NCBI GenBank assembly: GCA_964036045.1 | Contig: OZ038382.1 | Location: forward strand, 127,286,556-127,350,555 | Source of the DNA: Eutreptiella sp. 'Long Island Sound 2002' | Taxonomy: Eukaryota > Euglenozoa > Euglenophyceae > Eutreptiales > Eutreptiaceae | Reading direction: 5' to 3' | Length of the DNA: 64,000 bases | In this document: one piece after another, positions 34,796 to 45,389 of the stretch | Position numbering within the stretch: position 1 is the stretch's first letter | How the letters are laid out: each line of letters begins with the position of its first letter | The notes under the pieces: generated by a model | Database searches by the model: none | Seen by the model: the letters and a program-made list of their open reading frames with translations, nothing else | Told to the model about the DNA's origin: nothing | Position numbers and translations under genes: made by a program

Positions 34796-34871
34796 TGCGC
34801 GAGGCCTCACGCAATGATCACCAAAGATTTAATGTTTCTCATGCGCCGTTCCATGCGCGAGGCCTCGCGCT
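34796..34871 (-). repeat. Cluster B palindrome doublet upstream of gene 1
   Basis: Near-perfect palindromes TGCGCGAGGCCTCACGCA (34796-34813) and TGCGCGAGGCCTCGCGCT (34854-34871), 58 bp apart, each with one mismatch. Confidence 0.85.
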
Positions 34872-35080
34872 TGAAACTACACTTTGTTTCGGAACATTTA
34901 TACTTTTCAAGTTTCTTGGGTACAACACTGTTGAAGTTTATTGGTTAATACATCCATCTCTATCACGCAATCCTGATAATGTTACTAAGTTGCGTGTATA
35001 AATACGACAGGGTTCTATTTTGCGACAACCTGCCTAATGCGTTGTGCTGTAGTACATTGATCTGACACAAATGAACGTCT

Positions 35081-35100
35081 TTGCGCGAGGCCTCGCTCAA
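35081..35100 (-). repeat. Cluster B palindrome just 3' of the small basic ORF
   Basis: TTGCGCGAGGCCTCGCTCAA, one mismatch from the 20-bp consensus, lies eight bases beyond the stop codon at 35108 of the small - strand ORF. Confidence 0.85.
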
Positions 35101-35107
35101 AGAATGG

Positions 35108-35500
35108 TCACAAAACAATAATTTTCCCTGTCTCGCCCATGGGACATGTCATTCTTATAAAAATATCTTTTTCGCCATATTGGTTCGCGACGGTCCAGAA
35201 ATATCCATCAAAACAGCTATTATTTGCTGCCTTTGGAAACCTGTCATTTTCCCACCTTTTCCGTCGTTTTTGACCATGCAACTTGAGCCGCCTAAGTACG
35301 GCAAGCGGCTTAGGCTTTCGTTCGGTTGCCGGAGGTTTTTTAGACACTTTGTTGGATGTGGCGGTAACCTCCTTCTGCGACTGACGACACTGCTACGCAG
35401 ATTCTCGCATCCTTCAATGGGAATTGAAAGAAAGTATAATTCCATTCAATATGGTTCTTTCACCTGTAAAAAACATACAACTTTACCTCGTCTTTTCTTT
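35108..35500 (-). CDS. Small basic ORF(s) at the 5' side of cluster B
   Basis: Two overlapping - strand frames (35445-35155 and 35347-35108) encode Lys/Arg-rich segments: KKPPATERKPKPLAVLRRLK, and upstream a QKRKKR nuclear-localisation-like stretch near 35500. A GTAAAG...TTTTTTACAG pair 23 nt apart (35464-35486) looks like a very short intron but is not proven. The ORF ends just before a cluster B palindrome, as the other B genes do, which is the main reason to keep it. No family recognised. It could be a third gene of the element; the equivalent region of cluster A would lie outside the window. Confidence 0.3.
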
Positions 35501-35509
35501 CTTTTCTGT

Positions 35510-38040
35510 GGTACACCTTCTAGCCGGGCCCCAAAATGCGGTAACACGGCAGAGCCCATTCAACCACTATTGAAACAGGCAAATTGGAAATCTGAAGATA
35601 CAACCAATACATGATTTCAGAATGCATGGTTATTACTAGCTGTGTGCTGCTATTCGTCCGGCAGCATATATTGCTATAATCTGCAAAATTGCAGCAACAT
35701 TGGCCCAACAACCAGGGATTTTATCTTAAAGAACACGGTGTTTTCAAAACGTTCGTACGAATACTGCCACCTACAAATTGCAATGAAAGGATGCATCACG
35801 GTCTCCCCCCACGTTCCTGGGGTGCAGGATTGTGGCTGGAATAGCGTTCAACGGCTTGCTAGGTTATGGACACATGCGTCCTTCCATCCAAATGATAGTC
35901 AGCAACACCAGGCGCGTGACAGTCAATGACAGTAGAACAGAAGGATGTACGCAAATAGTTTGTTACACTTGTGGTGTTACTTTACCTGCTGGGCGCCCTT
36001 AAAATTTTTTTTTCAAATGTGATGATAGTTTCAACCAGTCTGGGAGAGGCCACAACATCGTTTCAATGCAACCGTTTGCTCAGTGGCAGCTCAAGCACAT
36101 CTACATCGATGGATCGAAGGTGGACATTTCTTGGTTCTTTGGAAATGACCAACAACGGATACACATCGGTGACAAATCGTCCTAAATCGGTTTGTGATAG
36201 CACGTACTTGGTCAAAATTCAAAGGCGCATACAATGCGCATTATTCTAACACGGTCCTTTCTCGAAAAGAATTTCAACTCAGGATGTCAAATAAAATGAC
36301 GGCTGCGACTGTTTGTGTCCTCCACTAAAGCTGCCGCACAACTGAAAAATGAACATACAAAATATGTTTGCTACACATTTCAACATAGGAACATTTTCTT
36401 GTCAAAAATTGAAACGTGAAGCTTGGCACCCTTACTCTTAGAAAACAATGTCAATAATGGACTTAAAAAGCAAGTTTTTTTTTTTTGCTCTGTGCCAGCA
36501 CGTGTATCTATGCGTCATGGACAAGCCTAGTTATACAGGCTGCCTTGAAAACAATGACAATGCCATTCATATGCCAATGATTCTTTCCATAATAGATCAT
36601 GAGATTATTTGACAAAAAAGCCCAACCCTGGGAGGCACAGTGGATGTCTCTATGCCCTTACCTTCGGCAGAAGCAGCGGCTTAGATTGTACCCTGCGAAC
36701 AGTAGAAAACTGCATAGTACAGGAGCATAACCACATTTCCAGTGATTGGAAGCGGCTCATCTTGTCCTTCGTGCAACCAACCTCTCAAGCTTCTGGGCGT
36801 TGCCCATCTCCACCCCATCCCGCTTTCTTTGGGTCCGGAGTTCTTGCAACTGAAGGATTCCGGATGCTTTCAAGCTCCAAAGACCTAACGTTCCGCAGCG
36901 CGATGAGTTCAAACATTTTCAAATTGTACCTATTGTTGCAAGAACCCTTTGGGTCACTGCACCCCTTTTCAAAAACTTGTGCAGTACATGCATATGTGGC
37001 CCATCAACTAAAGCGTGCAGTCCAAACGCAAAGTGCTTTGAGGTAGCCTCAATTACGTGACTTCTATTACCCACAATTAATCATTCTCTTTTGAATGAAC
37101 GAATGAATGAAGTTCTCACAACTTGTCCATGGGCTGCTTCCCCATATAAACATGCATATGTACAGAGCGCTTGATACCGGTTCCGGGTCGCTTCAAGGAC
37201 GAGACGTTGAACCATAGGTTATAACTCGGGTGGAGAGACCATACAAGGTTAAACAGGCACGACAGGAAGGAACCGGCATTTAAGTTGAGATCAGGATGAT
37301 GACGGAGGGTGGAGGGTACATTGAAAGGACGGTTGTGAGGACGGATACCAGCTGGCCCTTGAGGCCTGGGGTGTAGGAGGTGGCACTGCTTGTCTTGGGG
37401 CGGGGGGGCTGTCGATGTGTGTTAACTAAGACCTAGCAATGGGCAACACTTGCAAGGACTAGTAGCTGGCGTGTGATCTCCAGGGAGAAGCCTGCTGTTG
37501 CACATGGGGTGCATAGTTGACAGGAGTGGCCGGTTCTCACGGGGAATGAGATGTGGGGGCCTGCTTATGGACTGTCAGACTGTTGGCTGTGGCCAATGTT
37601 TCGTGCCTGTGAGTTGTTGTCTGCGCGGTGGCCTGTCGGTTGCCAGTGGTGTTGGTAGTATGGCTGAAGCCCATTACGTTTGAACCATTGCAGAGGTGAC
37701 CGGGTAGGCCTGATAGTCACGCCTTGGATCCCTGGGGCTGCTGACGGAGGGGGAGCAGCCAGCTGGACATCCCAAAGGGATCCAGACAGTTTGTCAGAAT
37801 CTGCCTGCCCCTAGTTACAGCAATTTAGCCTACGGACTTCCAGGCACGTGTTCCGGCTGCCAGCGGGCGGTCTCCTCCTCAAACCCATTGGATTGCAACT
37901 ACTGGGTCTAGATGTGGCACTGATCAGGGAAACATTCCTGGAGACAGGCAGGCCACTGGCTGCAAGTGGCGGCCCCAGACCTGCCTGAGAAAGTTCTGTG
38001 AAGTGCGTAACAATGTTTTTAAACAGGCAGGAATCCCATG
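35510..38040. other. AT-rich then GC-rich spacer, no supported gene
   Basis: A T run lies at about 36473-36487 and an A-rich/AT-rich stretch to 36600. From 37200 the base composition rises in GC. Open frames up to 145 residues (36609-37046 +) show no recognisable domain. Confidence 0.35.
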
Positions 38041-39260
38041 CAACTGCAAGTGTTTGACTGACGGAATGAAACATGGCACGTTGACCTGACCGAAACATGT
38101 TGGGATATGCGGTCCCCCGCTTGGCTGGGAAAATTTCAGCACTGACCGGAACCTGGCCAGATCACTCTGCATTGCAGGCTGCCAAAGTTGACTACTGTGG
38201 CTGTCAACGCTGTAGCAAAGCTGGCAACTGGGTGGCACAATATATTCGAGCAGAAATTGTCATAGACAACAGGCTGGAGCGGTGCAGCCGGTGGTACACC
38301 CGGGCCGGCTGCTATCCCAGGAATTGACAGTGGCTGACTAACTGGATGAATCATTGCACGTTGACCTGAGCGAAAGATGCTGAGATCTGTGGTCCCGGGC
38401 TTGCTTGAAAAAAAATCTCAGCACTGACAGGAACCTGGCTTGATCCCTCTGCGTCGCAGGCTTCCAATGCTGACCAGTGGGGCTGTTAACGCTGCAGCAA
38501 AGAGAGGCATCTGGGTGGCACAATGGACCTCAGGAGATTGGAAAAAACAACAGGCTGGGCTGCTGCAGCCTGTGGTACACCCAGGGCGGCTGCCAATCCC
38601 ATGACCTGTGATTGGCTGACTGACAGGATGAATCATGGCAAGTTGACCTGAGGAGACATGTTGAGATCTGTGGTCTCAGGCTTGCTTGGTAAAAAAAGGT
38701 CTCAGCACTGACATGGACCTGGCTGGATCACTCTGCGCCACAGGCTCTTAAAGTTGACCACCTGGCCGAGCAACGCTGCAGCAAGGAGAGGCATCTCGGT
38801 GGCGGTGTACTCGAGGAGAAATGGGCAGAACATCAGGCTGGATCTATGCAGTTGGTGGTACACCCGGGCCAGCTGCGAATTCAATGAACAGCAAGGGCCG
38901 AGTGACGGAATGAGTCACGGCAATTGACCTGAGCGACCACGCTGAGATCTACGGTCCCAGGTCTGCTTGAAAAGGTCGGCACTGGCTGGTGTCTGACAGG
39001 TCATTCTGCGGCGCAGGCTCCAAAGTTGGCCACTATGGCTGTCAACACTGTAGCAAAGAGGGGCAGTCGGGTGACAAAATATCCCTAGAAGAAATGAGAA
39101 GAAGCAACTGGCTGGAGCTGATGCGGAGGTCTGCACTGGCTTGGCTGCCACCATTGTTACAGGTACCACTCGCGGGTCAGCCTCGTGGAGGGGGTCCTGA
39201 TATCTTCCAACAGCTATATCTCCCTGGTTCTTGCTTCGGGGGGGGGGCAGACCGTGGAGT
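38040..39260 (-). repeat. Four-copy tandem repeat, 274-284 bp unit
   Basis: CACTGACCGGAACCTGG-like anchors lie at 38140, 38422, 38706 and 38980. Each unit also has GTTGACC(T)GAGCGAAA, GTGGTACACCCGGGCCGGCT and GCTGT(C/T)AACGCTG(T/C)AGCAAAG. Open frames here on the - strand repeat MIHPVSQP-type starts and are repeat products. Confidence 0.85.
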
Positions 39261-39459
39261 TGGGAAACCCTCACATCAGTCAGGACTCATGAGAATTTTC
39301 GGAGTCAGGAAGGCTACGGCTCTGTTTGTGGTAGTTGACGTGGCAGTGGTCAGGAAGGGCCTGATATGAAACCAGAGGATGCAGCAGGAGCTGCCAAACC
39401 TGTGCAGTGAACCCGTAGGTATACCCTAGGCAGATGGGAGGGGAACATGCGAACTTGCA

Positions 39460-40072
39460 TTAGAGGGCGTTGTGAGTGCAAAAAGCTGAAATGGCACGAG
39501 GGGTGGAGAGGGAGATACCGAGGTTGATTCTGAGGCGGTTGAGTGCCAGGCCATAGCCTCCCCCTCTGATTTCAGGGGGGCCTGCAGCGTTGGCGGTGGG
39601 ATCCGCTTTCCCCCGCGCGCCCTGTCGTGGGGCGTGCTCCTCACCGGCGGCTGCGCGCCAGGCCGTAGCCCCCACCTGTGATTTCAGGTGGGCCGGGGGG
39701 GGGAGGTCGAGGACGTGGGTCGGGCTTGGGCGGAAGGGGCCAAAATTCGTTAGGCTTTGGGGGTGTGGGGGCCCGATAGGCCCCAAAGCGCAGATTGGCA
39801 GGGGGGTCGAGCTCAAGAATGATGATGGTCACCTTGTCTCGGGGGACCTGCACGGGTCGTGGGAGTGGCCTCGGGTGCACCTCGGAGAGCCACCGGGGTT
39901 CCTTGTTGTAGGTAGGTGTAGGTGCACTCGGTCGTGGAGAAGCGCCCCATGGTTCCCGCTGGCGTTGCCGCTGTGACCAAAAGGAAGAGGCTCCGCGCTT
40001 GAAGAGGGGAGGCGACTTACATCCCGCTAGGCCTGACTGGTGGCCCCCAATTAGAGCGGCTGCGGGCAACAC
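39460..40072 (-). other. Pro-rich coding-like stretch at the edge of the GC-rich block
   Basis: On the - strand an open frame contains a non-repetitive run (VPRDKVTIIILELDPPANLR, then FGAYRAPTPPKPNEFWPLPP) followed by PPGPPEITGGGYGLA. GPPEI-GGGYGLA recurs in another frame at about 39550, so the segment is partly duplicated (112 bp). Balanced hydrophobic content argues that it was once coding. It may be the far 3' part of the element at 44-49 kb or a separate one. Confidence 0.3.
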
Positions 40073-40339
40073 CGGAAGTGCTGATCGCCGCGAGCGTGAT
40101 GTGCTTGTCTCGCCAAGAGGGTGCGCCCCGGTGCTTTTGCACGTCCCCTCCTTTGGGCGGAACCCTAGGGGCTTACCCGACTACCCCGCGTATCCGGTTC
40201 TCAAGGCATGCATGCATGTTCTTGGTACTGGGGTTCCGAGGCGCTTGGGTGTCGCACGCTTCGCCCCGAGTCCCAAAGGAGCGTTGGCCTTAGGATGCAG
40301 CCTTACCCCCGGGCTCCGGATCCCGTTTGACGGGGTCAT

Positions 40340-40720
40340 CTGCATGGCACGGGCTGCCTCAGTTCCCGGGCTATGGACACCGGGTTTCCTATTGTTGTGC
40401 GGTGTATGTGTTTGGGTCTGGGTTCCCTGGTGACTCCGCCATTCTTGGCCGGGGTCTAGGGTGCGTGTGCTTGGGCTCGGGTCTCGGCTTTGCCCCGCCA
40501 TTTCTGGCTGGGTTTCGTGGTGCGTGCGTTTGGGGTTGGGTTCAGCGGTAACCTCGCCACTCCTGGCTGGGGTCTAGGGTGTGTTTGTCTGGACACTGGT
40601 TTTGGTCGCGCTCTGGCTTTCCTGGCTGGGATTCGTGGTGTGTGTGTGTGGGTCTGGGTTTTGCCTGCACTCCGCTTTTTTCTGGCTTGGGTGTTGGGTC
40701 GTGTGGCCACTTGCTTGTGC
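40340..40720 (+). repeat. Degenerate tandem repeat, about 60-bp unit
   Basis: Units beginning GCCA(T/C)T(T/C)CTGGC(T/C)GGG and ending TTGGG(T)TTGGGTT recur near 40438, 40497, 40556 and 40615. Some pairs share GGGTCTAGGGTG, so a two-unit (about 120 bp) higher order is likely. Confidence 0.6.
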
Positions 40721-42450
40721 CGCGTCCGTTTTCCGCCACCCTCTTGTCGGGCTGCCTGTGGCGTGGAGATGTGCGGGGGTTGCCATGGGTGGTGTTTGCC
40801 CCCCCCCCCTTTTTTTTTCGGGCTGCGGAGGGGGGGGCTGTGGCTTTTGGCCCTGTCGTGTCGTGGCTTTGTGGTGTCCGCCACTCCCTGTCCCGGTCTT
40901 CGGTCTCTTGGTCTCCATCCCCCCTTCCCCTTTCGTTTGGGCTCTGCCCATGTTTTTTTTTCTGCCCGCCACTTCTCCAGTAGGGTGTGTGCCGGCATGT
41001 CCGGGCTGTCCTGTCCTCCGGTGGGCCGCTGCTCTCGGCTGGGTGTCGCCGGGTTCGGCAGGGCGGTCCTCAGGTGTTCTTTCGGGCGGCCCCGTGGGTG
41101 TCGCCTTCCGTGTTGCCTGGCTGGGGGGTTCGCCCGCCTCTTGTGGAGTGGGTGCGCGGCTTCGCGGCTGTGTGTCTGTCTCTTGCCCCCCCCCCTTTTT
41201 TTGTCTATGCTGTTTGTTTGTTCTCCCCCCCCTTTTTCTTTTCTTGGGGGTGGTCTGCCTGTTCCTCCCTCTGCCTTCCCTGGGCTGGTGCACGCACTGG
41301 TCAGCATTTGGTGTGGCTAACCGGGTTGCTGTTGGTGCTAGCGCTTGGCTGGGCCATGCCCCGGCCCCATGAGTTGGATGGTCCATGTACACGCTTGGCC
41401 TGCTGGCCTTTTCTGTCGGGTTAGGTTCTGGATCTGCCGGCTGGGCGGTTGCGCCAGGCGGTTTCGTGAGGTCCTGGGTTAAGGGGAGTGGGGTTTTCCG
41501 TGTACCACCGCCTTTGTGGTGCCATCTTTAACTTTCTGGTGGCGGCTTGTTTCGGCTGGCCGTCGCCGTCGTTGCCGGGCGTGCGGTGGCCCCTAGACGG
41601 TGTGCGGCCGGTTGGTCCGGCATTGTCCCTCGGTTGCGGGCGCGTTTCCTCCCCTTCTGCGGCGTGCGGCGGCTTGCTCGGGTTAGACCCACGGTTAGTG
41701 TCCCTTGCTTGGGTGCTGTGGTGTGCTTTGGTGCGCCGTGCTGTGCCGTGCCCTGCTTTGCCGTGCTGCGCCGTCCTGGTCTGTGCTGTGTTGCGGTGTG
41801 CTCTGCTCTGTCGTGCCGTGCCGCGCCGTGTCGTGCCGTGGCGTGGCTGGCTGCGCCGTGCTGTGCCGCGCCGCGCCGTGTCGTGTTGTTGTGTGTCCTG
41901 TCGTTGGTTGCCTTGTCGTGGTGCGTTGCACTGCGATGCGGTGCGGTGCGATGTGCCGTGTTTTGCCATGTTGTGCCGTGTATCGCTGTGCCGCAGTGTG
42001 TGGTGGGTTCTTTTTACTGCTATTGCGGGCTGGGGCGGGGTCGGCGCTTGTTAAACTGGCCCGTTTCGTGGTGCGGGACGCGGGCCGAGGTTATCTGGCT
42101 GGCTGGTGGCTGAGGGGCGCGGTTAGGTGTGGTGTGGCTCATTGAATCCGTGCTGCGGGGGTCCGGATGTGCCGCTCGGGTTGGTGAGTCAGGCGGGTGT
42201 CCGCGCCGTTGCCCTCCTTGGGGGTTTGTGCCTTGGTCCCGTCTTCTCTGGGGGTCCTTGCGCCTACTCGTGGGTGTCGCGGCCGTGTCCTCTTCCTCTT
42301 CTGGTGCCTGTCCTGTTGCCTGTGTGGTGGCCCTTGCTGCGGCCGGGGTCATTGCCTTGCTGTGAGGGCGTGGTGGTGGGCTGCGCGGAGGTGTTCTCGG
42401 CGGCTGCCTCGGTCGGTGTAGCCCCTTTTCCTCGTGTGGGTGTGCCCTCC
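40721..42450. other. GC-rich low-complexity sequence including GTGCC pentamer tract
   Basis: 41705-41995 is dominated by degenerate CGTGC/GTGCC pentamers. Long open frames on both strands are rich in Arg/His/Pro or Cys/Gly/Val and follow from the composition; none has a recognisable domain. Confidence 0.5.
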
Positions 42451-42499
42451 TTCCCCTGTGCGGGTTCCGGTGGTCGGTGGGCGCGAGCCGCTGCGGTTC

Positions 42500-43950
42500 G
42501 TGCGGCGTCAGGTCCGTGCTTCGGCGGCGCGTCTTGGCGGGCGTGCACCTCCAGGGTCGCGCGGGGTCAGCTGTTTACGCGTGCCCTTCCTATGTGTGCG
42601 CCCTGGTGCCCGTCGTTGCGCCCTCTTCCTCTGTGCCACGGCCCATGGTCCTTCCCCTTCCTGGCCCGTTGATGATTTCTTGCCCCCGTGTTGTGTCGCC
42701 CCCGCTGCCCCGTCCCTGTGGATGCCTGCCTGCTACCTTGGGCCTCTCCTCGCCCCCTTGCCGGGATGTCCTTTCCGCTCCCTTGCCCTTCCCTTGCGCT
42801 TGCCCTTTCCCTTCCCGGTGTGGTGGTGGTGGGGGGGGGGGGGGCCTGTGGGGCGCCCATGGCCCATACCTGGGGGTGGGTGGTCTGGAGCCATGGGCGG
42901 AGGGTTTCTGGGGTGTGGGGGGGGCGGAGGCCCTGGACCGCGTCCGGGAGGAAGGCTTCCTATGCCGCCTGCCGCATGGCGTCCTCCGGGGCGGCCTATT
43001 TGGGGTTGGCGGGGGTGCGGGTGCGGATCTCCTCGAAGGTGTGCACCATGTGCACCCCATCTCGCCTTCCCGCTCCTCCGGCCCACTTCACCCAGCGGCA
43101 GAGCTCCCGCAGTGCGGGGGCAGACCACCAGACCAGTTGGGCGAGGGCCTTGGCGGGGGAGGGCTGCGAGCTCGAGGTCCTGGAGCGGTGGTGGCGGGGG
43201 CTGGGGCTGGAGGATGCGTACGGGCGGCGCAGGGAACGGGAAGCTCAGTGCTGTTCGTGGGGGGAGGGGGACGTGGAAATGGTACGGCGGTGGCGAGCGT
43301 GGCGGCGCCCGGGGGAGCGGGAGCGGCGGTGGCGGGGGCTTCGGGTGGAGGATGTGTATCGGCGGCGCGGGGAACGGGAAGCGCGGTGCTGCTCGTGGGG
43401 GCAGGGAGACGGGGACATGGGACGGCAGTCGCGTGCGTGGCTGCGCCCGAGGTAGCAGGAGCAGGGCCCGGGGGGGTCATGGCGGCGCCTCAGGGAGCAG
43501 GAGTGCCGCGAGTGAGCGGTTGAGGCGCGGTGGTGCTCCGGGAAGCGTGAGAGCTGTGGGCGGGTGCGCCGCGCGGGGGGGGGGGAGCGGGGGCGCCGCT
43601 GTTTGCGGGACCGGGCCTCGTTGCGAGGCGAGTTGGGCCAGTCAGGAGGCGCCAGCGGGGCCTGGGGGACCTCACGTGGTGCCGCCTGCTACTTGAGGGG
43701 GGGGGAAGTCCCCCACCCTCCATGGATCTGCCGCGTAGGGGTGCGGCGGCAGTGACGGCTGGTGGTACGGGTTGAGTGGCTGTTCCGGGTGGGGGCGGGC
43801 CTTGGGGGCCCCTTCGGTGTGGAAGTGGTGGCGCGGCGGATACGGTTCTTGGTATGGGGGGGGCGGCTCCTGGTGGTGGGCGGGGTAGTTGGCCGGAGCG
43901 CCCGGTGGCTGTTGCTGCCATCCCATGCGCTGCTGCTGCTCGTGCACGGG
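42500..43950 (-). other. Pro/Gln-rich coding-like region, - strand
   Basis: At 43947-43672 the - strand encodes a Gln/Pro/Tyr-rich sequence (HEQQQRMGWQQQPPGAPANY, PPYQEPYPPRHHF), which looks like a disordered protein segment and not noise. At 43150-42880 another frame gives a balanced stretch around ELCRWVKWAGGAG and VHMVHTFEEIRTR with frame breaks. These may be gag-like ORF1 remains of the LINE-like element upstream on this strand. No domain named. Confidence 0.3.
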
Positions 43951-44182
43951 GGGTTGCGACCCGGTGGGGTAGGGTGGTGGTCAGTGGTAGTGCTGATTGT
44001 GGTGCCGGTGGTGGTGGTGGTGTGGACGTTGGTGGCCGTGGCGCTGGTAGTGGTGGTGATGCTGCTGTGGGTATGCCCCGGCGATCCCTAGGCGTTCCGG
44101 TCGGGCTTGGGGTTCGGGCATGATTTGCAGCCCCTGGGGCCGTACGGCTTGGAGGGTAGTCGGGGCGGGTTGGGCCCCGGGC

Positions 44183-45389
44183 TTAACGGCAACCGCGGTC
44201 GAGGGGTCCCACGTCCCCGGGTCGGTCTGGGCGGCGGCGGTGGTGCTTTGTGGGGGGCCGATGATGGGGCGCTTGGAGATGGGGATGTTGACGAGGGTCC
44301 TGTTGGGTGGCCGCCTGTGTGGTGGCGGCTCTCGCTGGGAGGAGGGGGGCTCGGGATGTGGTGGATGGGGGGTCCTGGCTTGGGACTGGGTTAGAGTTTG
44401 GGTCAGGGCGGGGTTGCTTCTGCTGTCGTCGTACTTTTTGTGGTTTCTGGGGCTGTGTCAGGTCGTGTTGGTGATGTTGTTGTTGCTGGTGGTGATGGTG
44501 GTGCTCCTGCGGGCGGTGTTGTTGTTTGGGTTCCGGTTTTGGTTTGGGGTCGGGTTTTGGGTTGCGGTCCGGTTCGAGGTTGAGGAGGACCTCGTCCCGA
44601 AGGACGAGGAGGAATCGATAGTTTTCGGGGATGTGGGTTGCGCTGCCATGCGGGCGGGTGCGCCTTTGCGGGCCGCGGCGGCCTCCGCCGCGGCCACGGC
44701 GGGGAGGATGGAGGGCATGTCCTCGGGCCCCGGGTTGGGGGCGGGTGGCTGGGGGGCCTGGCCGTGACCTGGCGGCCCGGCCGCCCAATCCGGTCGGCAA
44801 CGGTGGGCGAGGAAGGTGCCGGGCTGCGGTCTCCGCCTTCCAGGCTCAGCTGCGCTGGGCTTCTGCAATGCGTGAGGGCGTGTGGGTTGGTGTCCGCGGG
44901 GGTGAACATTACGCGTTGGCTGCATTTGGGGGCCGGGGGGGTTGGGCCTGGGGTTTCTGGGGTGTACGCGGGGGGTGTGTGGGGGTCACTGGGCGGGATG
45001 GGTGTGCCGTCGGGCGTCGGGCTCCACGCGGCTGGTGTGTGTGGGTTGCTGGGTGTAGGGGGCGGTGAGGAGTGTTCGGCAGGAGCGTCTGTGGCGGGCG
45101 TGTGTGGTTGCATGGGCGGCTGGGGGAGGCCCGTGTCGCGGGCCCCGGGGCTGCGCGCGATGGTGGGCGTTTGTGGGCCACCAGGTGGGGAGTGGAGAGG
45201 GAGAGGCAGCGGCGGCGGTTGCGTGCGGGGTTGTGGGGCTGGGGTTGTGCGTGTTGTGTCGGTGTATGTGTCCGCTTGCAGCGGCGCGCCTGTGTGGTCA
45301 CTTGTAGGCCGGAGGGTTTGGAGGAGAAGCTTGCCATCCTCCTCGGCCGCGGCAAGGATTTTGCAGATGAGTGTGCGTATTTGGTGCAC
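44183..45389 (-). pseudogene. Pro-rich C-terminal extension after the protease-like domain
   Basis: Continues - strand reading after the protease-like segment: VHQIRTLICKILAAAEEDGK, then a long Pro/Thr/His-rich stretch, an alternative frame with EDMPSILPAVAAAEAAAARK, and ENYRFLLVLRDEVLLNLEPD followed by KPKPEPK-type repeats. The amphipathic and hydrophobic pieces show that this was coding, but the reading frame changes at least twice. No domain recognised. Confidence 0.35.

Noticed and set aside
40490-41320. Overlapping 260-280-residue open frames on both strands
   Set aside because: Cys/Gly/Val-rich or Arg/Pro/His-rich readings in high-GC low-complexity sequence, with no domain and no preferred strand.
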